A DNA stretch of 64,000 nucleotides from Peribacillus sp044761665 (GTDB lineage: Bacteria > Bacillota > Bacilli > Bacillales > DSM-1321): contig NZ_JBIWCW010000006.1 of the NCBI RefSeq assembly GCF_044761665.1, forward strand, positions 124,001 to 188,000, given 5' to 3'. The notes below the pieces were generated by a model. It saw only the letters and a list, made by a program, of their open reading frames with translations. It was not told the origin of the DNA and searched no databases. Positions 53,684 to 62,768 of this stretch are shown here, in pieces. The translations under genes and the position numbers were made by a program. The number at the start of each line of letters is the position of its first letter. Position 1 is the first letter of the stretch.

Positions 53684-54849
53684 ATGAACAAACAAGTATT
53701 TTTAAAAACCAAGAAAATCCACAATCAAATATCGGAAAAAGTACGCAACTATTTTATGAGCTTTATCATGCAGCCAACCCTGAAGTACCACAGCATCACT
53801 GGGAAACACCTGTCGAGTTCGACAAATACAACTTACCAAACTTTAACGTCTCTATCTTTTCTAAAGAATTTCAGGAAATGATTTTAGCCGTTTCAGAATT
53901 CAATAAAACGCCTTTAGATTTAGCAGCATTTTGTGCCTTAGGGGCGCTTTCAACAGCTGTACAAGGGAAATTTGTTATTCAACCTTGGGATGGTTGGCAA
54001 GAGCCTTTAAACTTATATTTGGCTTCCTTATTGCCATCTTCAAGCCGAAAATCACCTGTATTTAAAGTGATGACTGCTCCAATTAAAGATTACGAAACAG
54101 CTTTAATGAAACAAGTACAGTCTGATAATAAAAAATAAATTTGAATTAAAAATAAACGAAAAACGCTTTGATAAGCTTGAAAATGAATATCTTAAAAGCG
54201 GCAAAAAAGAGCTTCTATTAGTACTAGAAGGATTACGTAATGAACAACAAGAATTAGAAGTAAAATCAGAGCCGATTGTCATTGCTGACGCCTTTACAGA
54301 AGAAGCATTAATACGCGATTTAAAGAATAATAATGAGCAATTAGCTATTATGTCTAGTGAAGGCGATTTGTTCGGGAAACTAAAATTCGATCGTCTAGAC
54401 CAATCGAAAATGGCTATTTACTTAAAGGGCTATAACGGGGAGCTTTTACGAGTTAGCCGTATTACACGTGATGGAGAACGTTTAGAAAGTCCAATTTTAC
54501 TATTTGTATTTCAGCCCAACCAGCAGTCATTCGAAATACGCCTGCAAAGCTAGTTGATCGAGGTATAATACCACGATTTTTCTCTATTCCTTTTGATGGG
54601 ATTGGATATCGTGAGTGTGATATAGGTACTCCTATTAACGAAAAGATTAAAGAAGATTATTCACAATTACTCACTTCATTATTAAACTTAAAACAAAAAA
54701 ATAAAGCTCTCCTTTTATCTCAAGAAGCTATAAAAGAACTAAATATTTTCCCCACAGCTATAGAAGCTGAGTATTTACATGACGGCATTTTTTCGAAGCA
54801 ATTGAAGGAGTGGGGAGGCAAATTCGTAGGACAAATTCTACGTAAATAA
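53684..54849 (+). pseudogene. DUF3987 primase/helicase-like gene with several frameshifts
   Basis: Successive frames encode FYELYHAANPEVPQHHWETP and YNLPNFNVSIFSKEFQEMIL, then the conserved FNKTPLDLAAFCALGALSTA, VQGKFVIQPWDGWQEPLNLY and LASLLPSSSRKSPV, then AIMSSEGDLFGKLKFDRL, and finally RGIIPRFFSIPFDGIGYRE and WGGKFVGQILRK. These are ordered parts of DUF3987, found in plasmids, phages and integrative elements. At least three frame changes break it. Confidence 0.8.
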
Positions 54850-54933
54850 CTCTTTTTGAAGCTTTAATTCTCTCGTCATTTCTGTAATTGATTTTCCTTG
54901 ATTCAATTTTTCTATTACATTTTGTATTTTCAT
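54838..54933 (-). CDS. 31-residue HTH-like fragment
   Basis: An ATG at 54933 preceded by AAGGAG begins a 31-residue frame: MKIQNVIEKLNQGKSITEM then TRELKLQKELFT. The pattern looks like the first helices of an HTH protein cut off by the stop. It converges with the DUF3987 remnant and overlaps its last bases. Confidence 0.4.
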   Translation of the reverse strand: MKIQNVIEKLNQGKSITEMTRELKLQKELFT

Positions 54934-55947
54934 GTATGAAACTCCTTGTAAATTGTTTTAAATATTCTACAAGGTAAGTCAGAGCATTTTAAGAGGCTTT
55001 TTAAATTTATCTTTATTTTAACTATTTGTAAGCTCTATAAAATCAAATATCATTAGAGTAATAGATTTAGTTCTATTTGTAGTTCTATTTGTAGTTCTAT
55101 ATTCAGTACTATAGCTTTCCTTATAACCACAAAACCTCCGAGAACTTCATTTGCTCAGTAATATCAAATTTCATTACAGTACCATTTTTGGTGCCATAAT
55201 GTGGTACTACTCTTGTTTTCACGTAGCTACATATTAATTAGTGGGCTTTAATTTCAACATATATCTTCCGCAAAAACCTTGAGATATTAGGCTTCCCTCC
55301 TACTTTCAATGGCACATTCAACGTACTACCCCAGCGGCTCTCCCATCATTAAATATTCTTTCGTAATTTTTCTGCAATGAAATTAGGTAATCTAGTACGC
55401 TTTAGTATAAATCTATGTACTAACTAAAACGTTGATATTAATAGGGGTAGATCCATCTTAGTACTCTTTCTGACCTTCTTAATATATCAATTCAAATTAT
55501 GTATATATTACATTTAACATCTAAATTACATATTATTTAGTTCAAACGTTATTTGTGCGGATTACTTCTGCTGCACAATTGTTCGCATCAATACGCACAA
55601 TCAAGTAAATCCAAAGGCAATTCAATTAGATTGTGCCGCATAAAATACAAACCTTGATTTAATAACGTTTTCATTTATCTACTTATTATCCTTTAACAGA
55701 ATTGACCTCAAACATTTCACCTATAAATCCAATTGGATACGTCACACTATCTATTGTGCGTGTCACTTATGCCGCACAAATATTACAAGATAAGTCTCCA
55801 TTTCATCATTATGTTGCTTCCGCATTATTAACCAATAAATAATTTTAATATTTTTTTCAAATGCACCTTAAAATATTAAAAATCATCGGCTATTATATTT
55901 CAAATCTATTTAGATTCTTAATTTATGAAGATATTGGAGTGTAACTT
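54934..55947. other. 1-kb gene-free AT-rich region with repeats
   Basis: No gene is supported. It contains three 12-bp tandem units TAGTTCTATTTG at 55068-55103 and two copies of an inverted-repeat element, TTGTGC-N14-GCACAA, at 55553-55578 and 55754-55779. A half copy (TTGTGC) lies at 55631. The region lies upstream of the DUF771 and integrase genes and may hold recombination or replication control sites. Confidence 0.6.
55553..55779. repeat. Paired TTGTGC-N14-GCACAA elements
   Basis: Two 26-bp elements start 201 bp apart. Each has outer arms TTGTGC and GCACAA separated by 14 bases, and the spacers share ACTT and TGC at the same positions. The match in both arms and spacers argues against chance. 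Confidence 0.75.
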
Positions 55948-56265
55948 ATGCAACAGATGACGGTAAACTTAACAATCCCTATTCCAACAGATTCGGTATT
56001 AATTACAAGGGTCGAGTATGAACAGTTGAAAGAATTACAACTTGAAGGCGTTTATTGGACAATGCGCGATTTAGAAAAGCGGTTTAATAAAAAAAAGGAA
56101 TGGATTAAAGATCATATTTTATATAAATCTCAATTCCGCAAAAAACTAGATTCACGACTTAATGGATTTGTCTATTATCCTCAAGGAAAAGGCGAAGTAT
56201 GGTCATTCCAAGCGAAGAAAATGGCGAAGTTTCTAGAAGACAATTTCAAGGATATTTTTAAATAA
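55948..56265 (+). CDS. DUF771 phage-type protein (excisionase-like)
   Basis: The 105-residue protein has PTDSVLITRVEYEQLKELQ, WTMRDLEKRFNKKKEWIKDH and RLNGFVYYPQGKGEVWSF, typical of DUF771, a family of small phage/prophage proteins with an excisionase-like winged HTH. TGGAG lies nine bases upstream. It precedes an integrase gene by 15 bases, the usual excisionase-integrase order. It may bind the repeat elements upstream. Confidence 0.8.
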   Translation: MQQMTVNLTIPIPTDSVLITRVEYEQLKELQLEGVYWTMRDLEKRFNKKKEWIKDHILYKSQFRKKLDSRLNGFVYYPQGKGEVWSFQAKKMAKFLEDNFKDIFK

Positions 56266-56280
56266 AGGAGTATTTCAAAA

Positions 56281-57402
56281 TGGCGAGTATTATTGCACGA
56301 CAAAATAAGCATGGCAAAGTAACATCATATGGCTTCTCAGTGAGCAACTACCCTCACCCACCAGTTCGCTTATGTGGGCTATTATAGACGCAAAAGAAGT
56401 TGAAGAAAAGATTAAGGAAGAAAAAAAGCGACTTAAATTGCTAAAGGTCGGTTATGAAAAAAACGTACCTTTATCAATGCATTTGAGAAGTGGATGAATG
56501 AAAACAAGTTGCATCTTCATCCTAAAACTATTCAAGCATATATAAATACAAAGGGGAAAATTGAAAATCATTTCAAAGATACTCTCTTAAAAGATATTAC
56601 GAAAGAAGCTTATAAAGAGTTTTTAAAAACATTTGATTATTTAAATCAAACGACAAATTAAAAAATGCATAAGCACATTCGCGAGTTTGCAAAATCAGCT
56701 TTTGAAGGCCAGCTCATTACTTCTAACTTTACTACCGATGTAACTGTAACCGGTAAGAAATCAATGGCTATTAAACAATACTTAACGACCGATGAATACG
56801 AGCGTTTCACTCGATTTATGTACAATGCTAAAATTGATTTGAAGTTGAAATTGATGATTTTAATTCCTTTATTAACTGGGACTCGATACGGTGAATTATG
56901 TGCAATTTGCTGGGACGATATCGATTTCGAGAAAAACTTAGTTCATATCCATCGACAGTGGGACTATGTGAAGGGCGATGGATTTACAAGCTTGAAAGAT
57001 CCATTACGCTATAAAAATGAGGGTGACATAAAAAAACGTTATTTGCCGCTATCTGATCAGCTTGTTGAATTACTCAAAACATATAAAAGTTCACCTGAAT
57101 ATACAAGTAATAAGGAAGGTCGCTTATTTTATAAACATGGTACAAACGCTCAAGCGTTAAGTAATAGCGCTTATAATGACAACTTAGACCTGCTGCTTTC
57201 GAAATTAAATATTCTGCGCATTACATGTCATAAATTACGACATAGCTATGCAACTAACCTAGTGAAGCTTAAAATTTCTAGAGAAGCAATTCAGTATTTG
57301 ATGGGGCATGAAAGTTATGAGACGACAGAGAAATATTATGTGCATTTAAATGAATCGCTTTTCAAAAATGAGTTTTTAAAATTAAATTCAATTTATTATT
57401 AA
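56281..57402 (+). pseudogene. Tyrosine integrase with damaged N-terminus (copy 1)
   Basis: The frame from the ATG at 56281 (MASIIARQNKHGKVTSYGFS) shifts after about 30 codons. Further arm-domain pieces FINAFEKWMNENKLHLHPKT and AYKEFLKTFDYLNQTTN follow in other frames and meet a TAA just before 56665. From 56665 the catalytic domain is intact: GTRYGELCAICWDD, HKLRHSYATNL (HxxR), LMGHES and the TEKYYVHL tyrosine. The first catalytic Arg, HxxR and Tyr are all present, so the 245-residue C-terminal part might still fold. A terminator follows. Confidence 0.85.
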
Positions 57403-57434
57403 TGTTTAATTACTAATTGAATTTAATAAAAAAA

Positions 57435-57472
57435 GGTCTCTTAAAGAAGATTCATTCTTTAAGAGACCTTTA
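57435..57472. terminator. Bidirectional terminator
   Basis: A 14-bp perfect stem GGTCTCTTAAAGAA (57435-57448) / complement (57455-57468) with a 6-nt loop and A/T runs on both sides. It separates the convergent integrase and DAC-domain genes. Confidence 0.92.
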
Positions 57473-57517
57473 TCATATGCCACTTAGTTACTTCAGATAT
57501 TTTTCTTACTATATATA

Positions 57518-59221
57518 TTATAAATAATATGACTCATTCATATAAGCATTAACTTGAAATTCTTCATATACTATTTTTATATTTGTCTGCATTTTCTCTT
57601 GAATTTTTGGAAATATATCATTTATTTCATTACAGTCTTCTTCTAAAAGATAAAATTTTAACGCTTGTAATTCAGACATCGTTAAATTAAAACATTTTAT
57701 ATCCACTATTTCTTGTCTATTCAATTCCCTTAACTTCTCTATCAACGTTTCTATTTTCACTTTAGGAATTCTGGGCTTCATAGTAGGAATTAAATTGATA
57801 TATCCGTCTTCAGAAATTACCACTATTAAGCAATCGTTTTGCTGAGTTTCTAAATATCTTATTGCCGAATTATATCTTGCGCCCCTAGACATATCCCCAT
57901 TATTTGATGCTACACCATCTAATATAACACCCAACGCTACACATTCACCATTTGGATTGATTAATATAGCTCCATCTATGGATGTTACGTATTCAATTAA
58001 GTTAGAATCTATTATTGTTTCATTTATTTTTAGACATTGATTCCCCAATCTCGTAGCTTCTTCTTTAGCATTACTTGAAATAACAACCATCGTTCCATGC
58101 TTTTGTTTAGAGGCACTTATAATAGTTGACCATACTGTTTGGATGTTTTCATCACTAACATCTTTAAAGATTCTAAAAAAAGTATCTTTAAATTGGTCAT
58201 AATCAATCTTTTCAATCGGTAATTTAGGATTACCATATTCTACTTCCATTAATACTTCATCCATATTTACTAATTGCCATAAATAATGCTTTACAAATTT
58301 AATAATAAAAATACTTTCTGTTGCTTTATCATAGTTTGATAATTTTCCTAATCCATACACTGTATCACCGTCTGATAACAAATAAACTTCATCATTAGTC
58401 ATCTCTAATAGTTTTCTTATAGTACGATGCTGTTTCAAACTAATAGGCTCTTTAAATTCAATTAATTTATTTATATATTCACTGTTTACTTTTCCAATTA
58501 GTATTCCCCCCTTAGACTCAGCCCCCTCATAATACTGCGATGAAATTATATTAAAAGATTCGTATAAGTTGAAGCTACCTTTAAATTGAAATAATAAATT
58601 TTCTAAAAATACTTTCGCTCCACCTTTTATAAATTCTTCGGCAGGCCTTCTTATAGCTCTTTCTTGACCAATATCAGGGATATTTAAGACTTCTGAACTT
58701 GCACTTAAAAACTCTTGAATAGTAGCTTCTAAATAAGATTTATATATTTTGTATCTATCGCTAAATTCTTTTGTTAATTTAGGGATCTTACTTAATCCAT
58801 GCTTTTCTAAATGCAATACAATAAATGTAAAATAACCATTCACTTCTACTGGCTTTGCTACAAAAAATTGATTATTACAATATTTTTGGTTAAGTTTTTT
58901 TTCCATTTCTTTTGATTTCAGTAATAATTTCAAGCCTTCATGATACTTTTTTTCTGCATATGAATCACTAATTAACATATGCGAAGTTGTCTGATATGCT
59001 AATTCAGCATTTTTTAATATATCGATAAAGTCATTTTCTTGAAAAATCGAGTCTACGGTTACTATATCTATCCCATTAGGATTGTTTGGATATTTTTCCT
59101 TGTTCCATAAACCGATAACTGATACTTCGGCTTTTAAATCGGAGTTAATACTGTTAAAAATATTTTCAGCTAAAACATTTATTGATATTTGAAAATGTGG
59201 TTGAAACCCCCAAATATACAT
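57518..59221 (-). CDS. Diadenylate cyclase (DAC/DisA_N-like) domain protein with unknown N-terminal sensor
   Basis: The 567-residue protein has, at residues about 340-485, a DAC-like nucleotide cyclase domain: HGTMVVISSNAKEEATRLG, then DGAILINPNGECVALGVILD with the DGA motif at 416-418, and SRGARYNSAIRYLE at 445-458 in the place of the GTRHRAA motif. The RHR triad is R449-Y450-N451 here. The first 330 residues show no domain I know but include possible helical and strand blocks. A C-terminal helical tail follows. DAC enzymes make cyclic di-AMP from two ATP; a conflict-related, signal-activated cyclase is inferred from its place between two broken integrases. It is monocistronic, with terminators and gaps around it. 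Confidence 0.72.
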   Translation of the reverse strand: MYIWGFQPHFQISINVLAENIFNSINSDLKAEVSVIGLWNKEKYPNNPNGIDIVTVDSIFQENDFIDILKNAELAYQTTSHMLISDSYAEKKYHEGLKLLLKSKEMEKKLNQKYCNNQFFVAKPVEVNGYFTFIVLHLEKHGLSKIPKLTKEFSDRYKIYKSYLEATIQEFLSASSEVLNIPDIGQERAIRRPAEEFIKGGAKVFLENLLFQFKGSFNLYESFNIISSQYYEGAESKGGILIGKVNSEYINKLIEFKEPISLKQHRTIRKLLEMTNDEVYLLSDGDTVYGLGKLSNYDKATESIFIIKFVKHYLWQLVNMDEVLMEVEYGNPKLPIEKIDYDQFKDTFFRIFKDVSDENIQTVWSTIISASKQKHGTMVVISSNAKEEATRLGNQCLKINETIIDSNLIEYVTSIDGAILINPNGECVALGVILDGVASNNGDMSRGARYNSAIRYLETQQNDCLIVVISEDGYINLIPTMKPRIPKVKIETLIEKLRELNRQEIVDIKCFNLTMSELQALKFYLLEEDCNEINDIFPKIQEKMQTNIKIVYEEFQVNAYMNESYYL

Positions 59222-59389
59222 TCACTCACCTCTAAATTTAGGATTAATTACTAAATAATCCATTATATAAAATAATTCTACTATATGTTTAACTAAGATT
59301 AAATTCAAAAATACTACATTTAAATCGAATTTAACAAATAGGATTTCTTAAGCTAAAGTAATTTCGTCTTAAAGATAGGAGATATAATA

Positions 59390-60336
59390 TGGCAAGCTAC
59401 ACAAAGCGCGGCAAAATTAGACTAGGTAAATGGTGTTTTAAACCCTACTAAAAACTATCCTCTAGAGAAATACTTTAAAAGCTGGTATGAGACTTTTAAG
59501 ACGGATATATCCAACATTACACTCAACTCATACAAAGCTACACACGGTAAGCTTCTAGCATACTTTAAGGATCGCGCAATTAAACAACAAATCGGAAAAT
59601 GAATGGTTTTATTCGAACTTGCGTGAAAGAAGCAATCGATGAAGGACTTATTAAAACGGATTTCACGTGGAAAGTAACAATTACAGGCTTGGCGAGTAAA
59701 AAGTCATCTGAGAAGTTTCTTGACTATAAATCGAGCCAGAAATTGCTTAAATACTTAGCGGAACATCGTCATGAATGTCTGGAATATCCAATGCTAATCG
59801 TTAGTTTGAGTACAGGCATACGATTTGGAGAATTAATTGGTCTAACCATCGATAATGTAGATTTAAAAGCTAGTAAAATAGCGATTGTACAGCAGTGGCA
59901 ATATAAAGAAGGCGGTGGATTTGGCCCTCTTAAAAACGAGGCCAGTGAACGTAACATTAGCTTTGATAAGCTAACCTTGACTGTATTGAAAGAATTAATA
60001 CTGAAAGTGAAGAATGATGAAGGAAATGAGAATCAGCTTGTGTTCTATCATCCTGATTCCCCTATTCAAGTTGTAACGAATGATCGTTTAAATGATGTGT
60101 TGCGTCGTTGCATCCGCAATTTAAAAATTACACCGGTTATTACCGCACATGGACTAAGACATACACATGCGAGTATATTACTTTATAAAGGCATTAGTTT
60201 ACTCTATGTATCAGAGCGACTTGGTCACGCATCATTAGACATTACAACATCTACATATGCGCATCTTATGAAAGAGTTGCATGAGAAGGATTCAAAGCAA
60301 ACTACAAGTATTTTCGAACGATTATTAAGCGTATAA
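59390..60336 (+). pseudogene. Tyrosine integrase with damaged N-terminus (copy 2)
   Basis: A start at 59390 (MASYTKRGKIRLGKW) shifts frame, continues as NYPLEKYFKSWYETFKTDIS and LNSYKATHGKLLAYFKD, and shifts again near 59597. From 59599 the catalytic domain is intact: GIRFGELIGL, HGLRHTHASILL (HxxR), ERLGHASLDITTSTYAHLM with the catalytic tyrosine. It differs clearly from copy 1. It points toward the tRNA-Arg-like attachment site 160 bases downstream, so it probably integrated this element. Confidence 0.85.
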
Positions 60337-60361
60337 ACCGCTGTGTATATTTTGTGTAAAC

Positions 60362-60384
60362 AGGTGTAAAAATCACACCTTTTT
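60362..60384 (+). terminator. Rho-independent terminator
   Basis: AGGTGT (60362-60367) pairs with ACACCT (60375-60380), followed by TTTTT, 26 bases after the integrase stop. Confidence 0.7.
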
Positions 60385-60498
60385 CAACCTTTTCCTATCT
60401 TCATCTCCTAAAATAGAAAAATCGCCCCAAACCCTTATATAATAAAGATTTGAAGCGATTTTACTTCGGTTCAAATTTCATCAACATGAACCCTTCGA

Positions 60499-60522
60499 CG
60501 TCCCAGGAGGGATTCGAACCCC
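60499..60522 (-). other. tRNA-Arg 3'-end remnant, probable attachment site
   Basis: The minus strand reads GGGGTTCGAATCCCTCC then TGGGACG, the T-arm and acceptor 3' strand of Bacillus tRNA-Arg (acceptor 5' strand GTCCCAG). No 5' half, anticodon arm or CCA is found, so the tRNA is not complete here. Such a 3' fragment next to an integrase marks the far attachment site of a tRNA-integrated element. From here to 60937 no gene is supported. Confidence 0.65.
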
Positions 60523-60937
60523 GATCCCTTCCCTGCCAATCTTATTGAGAAAAAGTGATCTAGTTAAACTGAATTAAATAAGTACAGAAAACGTTGATAT
60601 ATCAAAGTTTATGAAAGATTTAAAATCAACTCAGTTAAATAAGTTAAACTCAAAAAAACAAGTATTTTTAGTAAGATGGTGAGCAGGTGGTCTGTTATAA
60701 CCTATTTTGATTATGCTGCATGGTACATTAATCATAGCCCATTCAATTTGTTTATTGGCAAATTTCCTTTTGTTCCCACACTCAACGTATGTCGACTGTA
60801 TGTGGCAACACATTGGTGCTGGTGGGTTTAATTATATAAACAAATTTATATGCATAAACGATCAAAACTAACGAATCAAAATACCTGTTAAATTGTCCAA
60901 TCATTCGCCTATCAAAAATCACGAAATGATAAATGAC

Positions 60938-60966
60938 TTGTCAACTGTTGACTAATCAACTATAAT
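60938..60966 (+). promoter_or_regulatory. Sigma-A promoter with overlapping operator palindromes
   Basis: TTGTCA at 60938-60943 and TATAAT at 60961-60966 are 17 bases apart. GTCAACTGTTGAC (60940-60952), a perfect 13-bp palindrome, covers the -35, and GTTGACTAATCAAC (60947-60960) covers the spacer. This is the layout of a repressor site, probably for the MarR protein encoded at 61925. Confidence 0.7.
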
Positions 60967-61005
60967 AAAAGCCGATTCAAATTCCAACAAAAAAGGGTGA
61001 AAAAT

Positions 61006-61635
61006 ATGTTACAACAAAAAACAGCTTTAGAAAAATTAATGGATGAACGTAAATCGGTGCGTAAATATGAACCTGGTGTTACTATTCCTCGTGAGCAAAT
61101 TCAACATATTTTAGAGCAAGCAACATCAGCTCCATCATCAAGTAACTTACAGCCTTGGCGCTTCCTTGTTATTGATGATCAAGAGCAAAAGAAAGAATTA
61201 CGCATTGCTGGATTTAATCAGGCACAAATCGAAACATCATCAGCGATTATTGCGGTAATAGGCGATAATGAAATGTATAAAAACGCTAAACAAATTAATG
61301 ATTTAAATGTTGAGCTAGGTTATATGCCACGTGATATTGCTGATATGATGATTGCCAATTCTGAATCTGCATATAGTAATTTTTCTGAAATTGAACGAAC
61401 AAATATTGCACATTTAGATGTTGGTTTAATTTCTATGCAAGTAGTACTTTTAGCGAAGGACATGGGCTATGAAACAGTAATAATGGGCGGCTTTGATAAA
61501 GCAGCATTCGCTAAAAAATATGAGCTACCTGCCAATGAGTTACCGATGATTTTAATTGCTATCGGAAAGCCTGCTATGCCAGCACGTAATTCATCACGTT
61601 TACCGTTTGAACAAATTATTCGTTTTTCAAGCTAA
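61006..61635 (+). CDS. Nitroreductase family protein
   Basis: The 209-residue protein has MDERKSVRKYEPG, the FMN-binding ATSAPSSSNLQPWRFLVIDD and C-terminal GYETVIMGGFDK and PMILIAIGKPA, typical of YdgI/YfkO-like NAD(P)H-dependent flavin nitroreductases. It probably reduces nitroaromatics, quinones or ene substrates. The ATG at 61006 follows AGGGTGA; the GTG at 60997 overlaps that site. A regulated promoter with palindromes lies upstream and a MarR gene downstream, suggesting induction by reactive or aromatic compounds. Confidence 0.92.
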   Translation: MLQQKTALEKLMDERKSVRKYEPGVTIPREQIQHILEQATSAPSSSNLQPWRFLVIDDQEQKKELRIAGFNQAQIETSSAIIAVIGDNEMYKNAKQINDLNVELGYMPRDIADMMIANSESAYSNFSEIERTNIAHLDVGLISMQVVLLAKDMGYETVIMGGFDKAAFAKKYELPANELPMILIAIGKPAMPARNSSRLPFEQIIRFSS

Positions 61636-61924
61636 GTGAATTAGAGGAAGTATTCACATGACGTGTTATTGATTCGTATCACTAATGCATTAATCATATT
61701 TTGATCCACGTAAGTTTGAAATTTGTTATACTTTATCCAAATGAACGGAAATGCTATCATATAGGGATCGCAAAACGTCCAAAAGCTTAATGTAACAAAG
61801 AGCAGTCAGTTGGCGTTGGAGTAAATAATTAGATACCTAAATTGCTTCTATAATAGGCCCGAATTCGAACACAAGTTTTAGTGAGAGCGCAAAACGACGA
61901 GCAACCAATGTGAGGAGGAATAGT

Positions 61925-62353
61925 ATGGAAGTTTGTTTGGATGATAAAAAACAAATGATTATGATGTTGAAAAGATTAGACCGTCACGTCACTCAAATTT
62001 TTGAAAAAAGAACAGAAGTTAGTTTGACTAGATATGAAATTTTAGTTTCTTTAGTTAAAAAGGATAGTGTTACACAAAAGGTACTACAACAATCCTTAGC
62101 TATCGATCAATCGGCCATTACGCGCCATTTAAAGTTGCTTGAAGAACAGCAATATGTTGAACGCAAACGTAATGAAAAAAACAATCGCGAAGTACTTGTA
62201 ACGATTTCAGATAAAGGACGAGCATTATTAGAAGGCTGTACAATGTTTAAAGATCAATTTATGAATGATCTCTATGATGATTTTTCAGATAGCGAATTAC
62301 AGGAGCTCAAGCAATTCCTCACGCGCTTAAATCGCAATATAGAGAAGCTTTAA
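61925..62353 (+). CDS. MarR-family transcriptional regulator
   Basis: The 142-residue protein has the MarR winged-HTH core: RYEILVSLVKKDSVTQKVLQ, LAIDQSAITRHLKLLEEQQ as recognition helix and RKRNEKNNREVLVTISDKGR as wing. It has one Cys near the N-terminus and one in the C-terminal helix, so redox sensing is possible but unproven. The ATG at 61925 follows GAGGAGG by six bases. It probably represses the nitroreductase through the palindromes at 60940-60960. Confidence 0.93.
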   Translation: MEVCLDDKKQMIMMLKRLDRHVTQIFEKRTEVSLTRYEILVSLVKKDSVTQKVLQQSLAIDQSAITRHLKLLEEQQYVERKRNEKNNREVLVTISDKGRALLEGCTMFKDQFMNDLYDDFSDSELQELKQFLTRLNRNIEKL

Positions 62354-62384
62354 TTTTTGCTCTTCATTGTAAAAATCTATTGTA

Positions 62385-62505
62385 TTAAAACAGACTAAGA
62401 GTAGCAGCTAGTGCTTCTTCAAATACTTGGTTTTCAGCCGAAGCAAACGTAAGGATTTTTTCTTCTTCTGTAAATGCAGCCCTCAGTTGTTCATTTTCCT
62501 ATGGT
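62385..62505 (-). pseudogene. Short coding-like 3' fragment
   Basis: Minus-strand reading gives ENEQLRAAFTEEEKILTFAS and then AENQVFEEALAATLSLF before a TAA, but no start. I do not recognise the family. It lies in the 415-bp gap between the MarR gene and the peptidase, with two hairpins beyond it. Confidence 0.35.
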
Positions 62506-62658
62506 TATGATATTTCGCAACTAATCCTGTTTAACTATAAATCATATCTACAAAAGAAAAGCTGTGCCGAAATCCATTCAAACCCGGATTTTGACACAGC
62601 TATTTTTCGCTTATTAAACTATTCCAGTACCGCGACAGCTTCGCAATGTGGTGAGTGT

Positions 62659-62698
62659 ATCAAACATTCCCTTAGGCTTCCCAAGGAAATGTTTGATA
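62659..62698. terminator. Hairpin between MarR and peptidase genes
   Basis: TATCAAACATT and AATGTTTGATA form an 11-bp stem, extended by CCTT/AAGG, with T-rich sequence to the right. A second imperfect hairpin, AGCTGTG...CACAGCT, lies at about 62560-62605. These probably end transcripts from both sides. Confidence 0.6.
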
Positions 62699-62768
62699 TT
62701 TTTGGTTATTTACCTGGAGCTTACGGAATCAAGCTGTTCTCCAGGCATTCATCTGTTTAACTATGAAT

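Noticed and set aside
57518..59221. CBASS CD-NTase assignment for the cyclase
   Set aside because: The motifs are DGA and R-Y-N in a DAC-type arrangement, not the GS...DxD motifs of CD-NTases, and no adjacent effector or E1/E2-type genes exist.
60415..60470. AAAATCGC / GCGATTTT inverted repeat
   Set aside because: The loop is about 30 bases with little pairing; it might be a weak terminator but adds little to the one at 60362.
60631..60813. 60-residue minus-strand frame after the island border
   Set aside because: No ribosome binding site, no family similarity and low-complexity composition; treated as non-coding.
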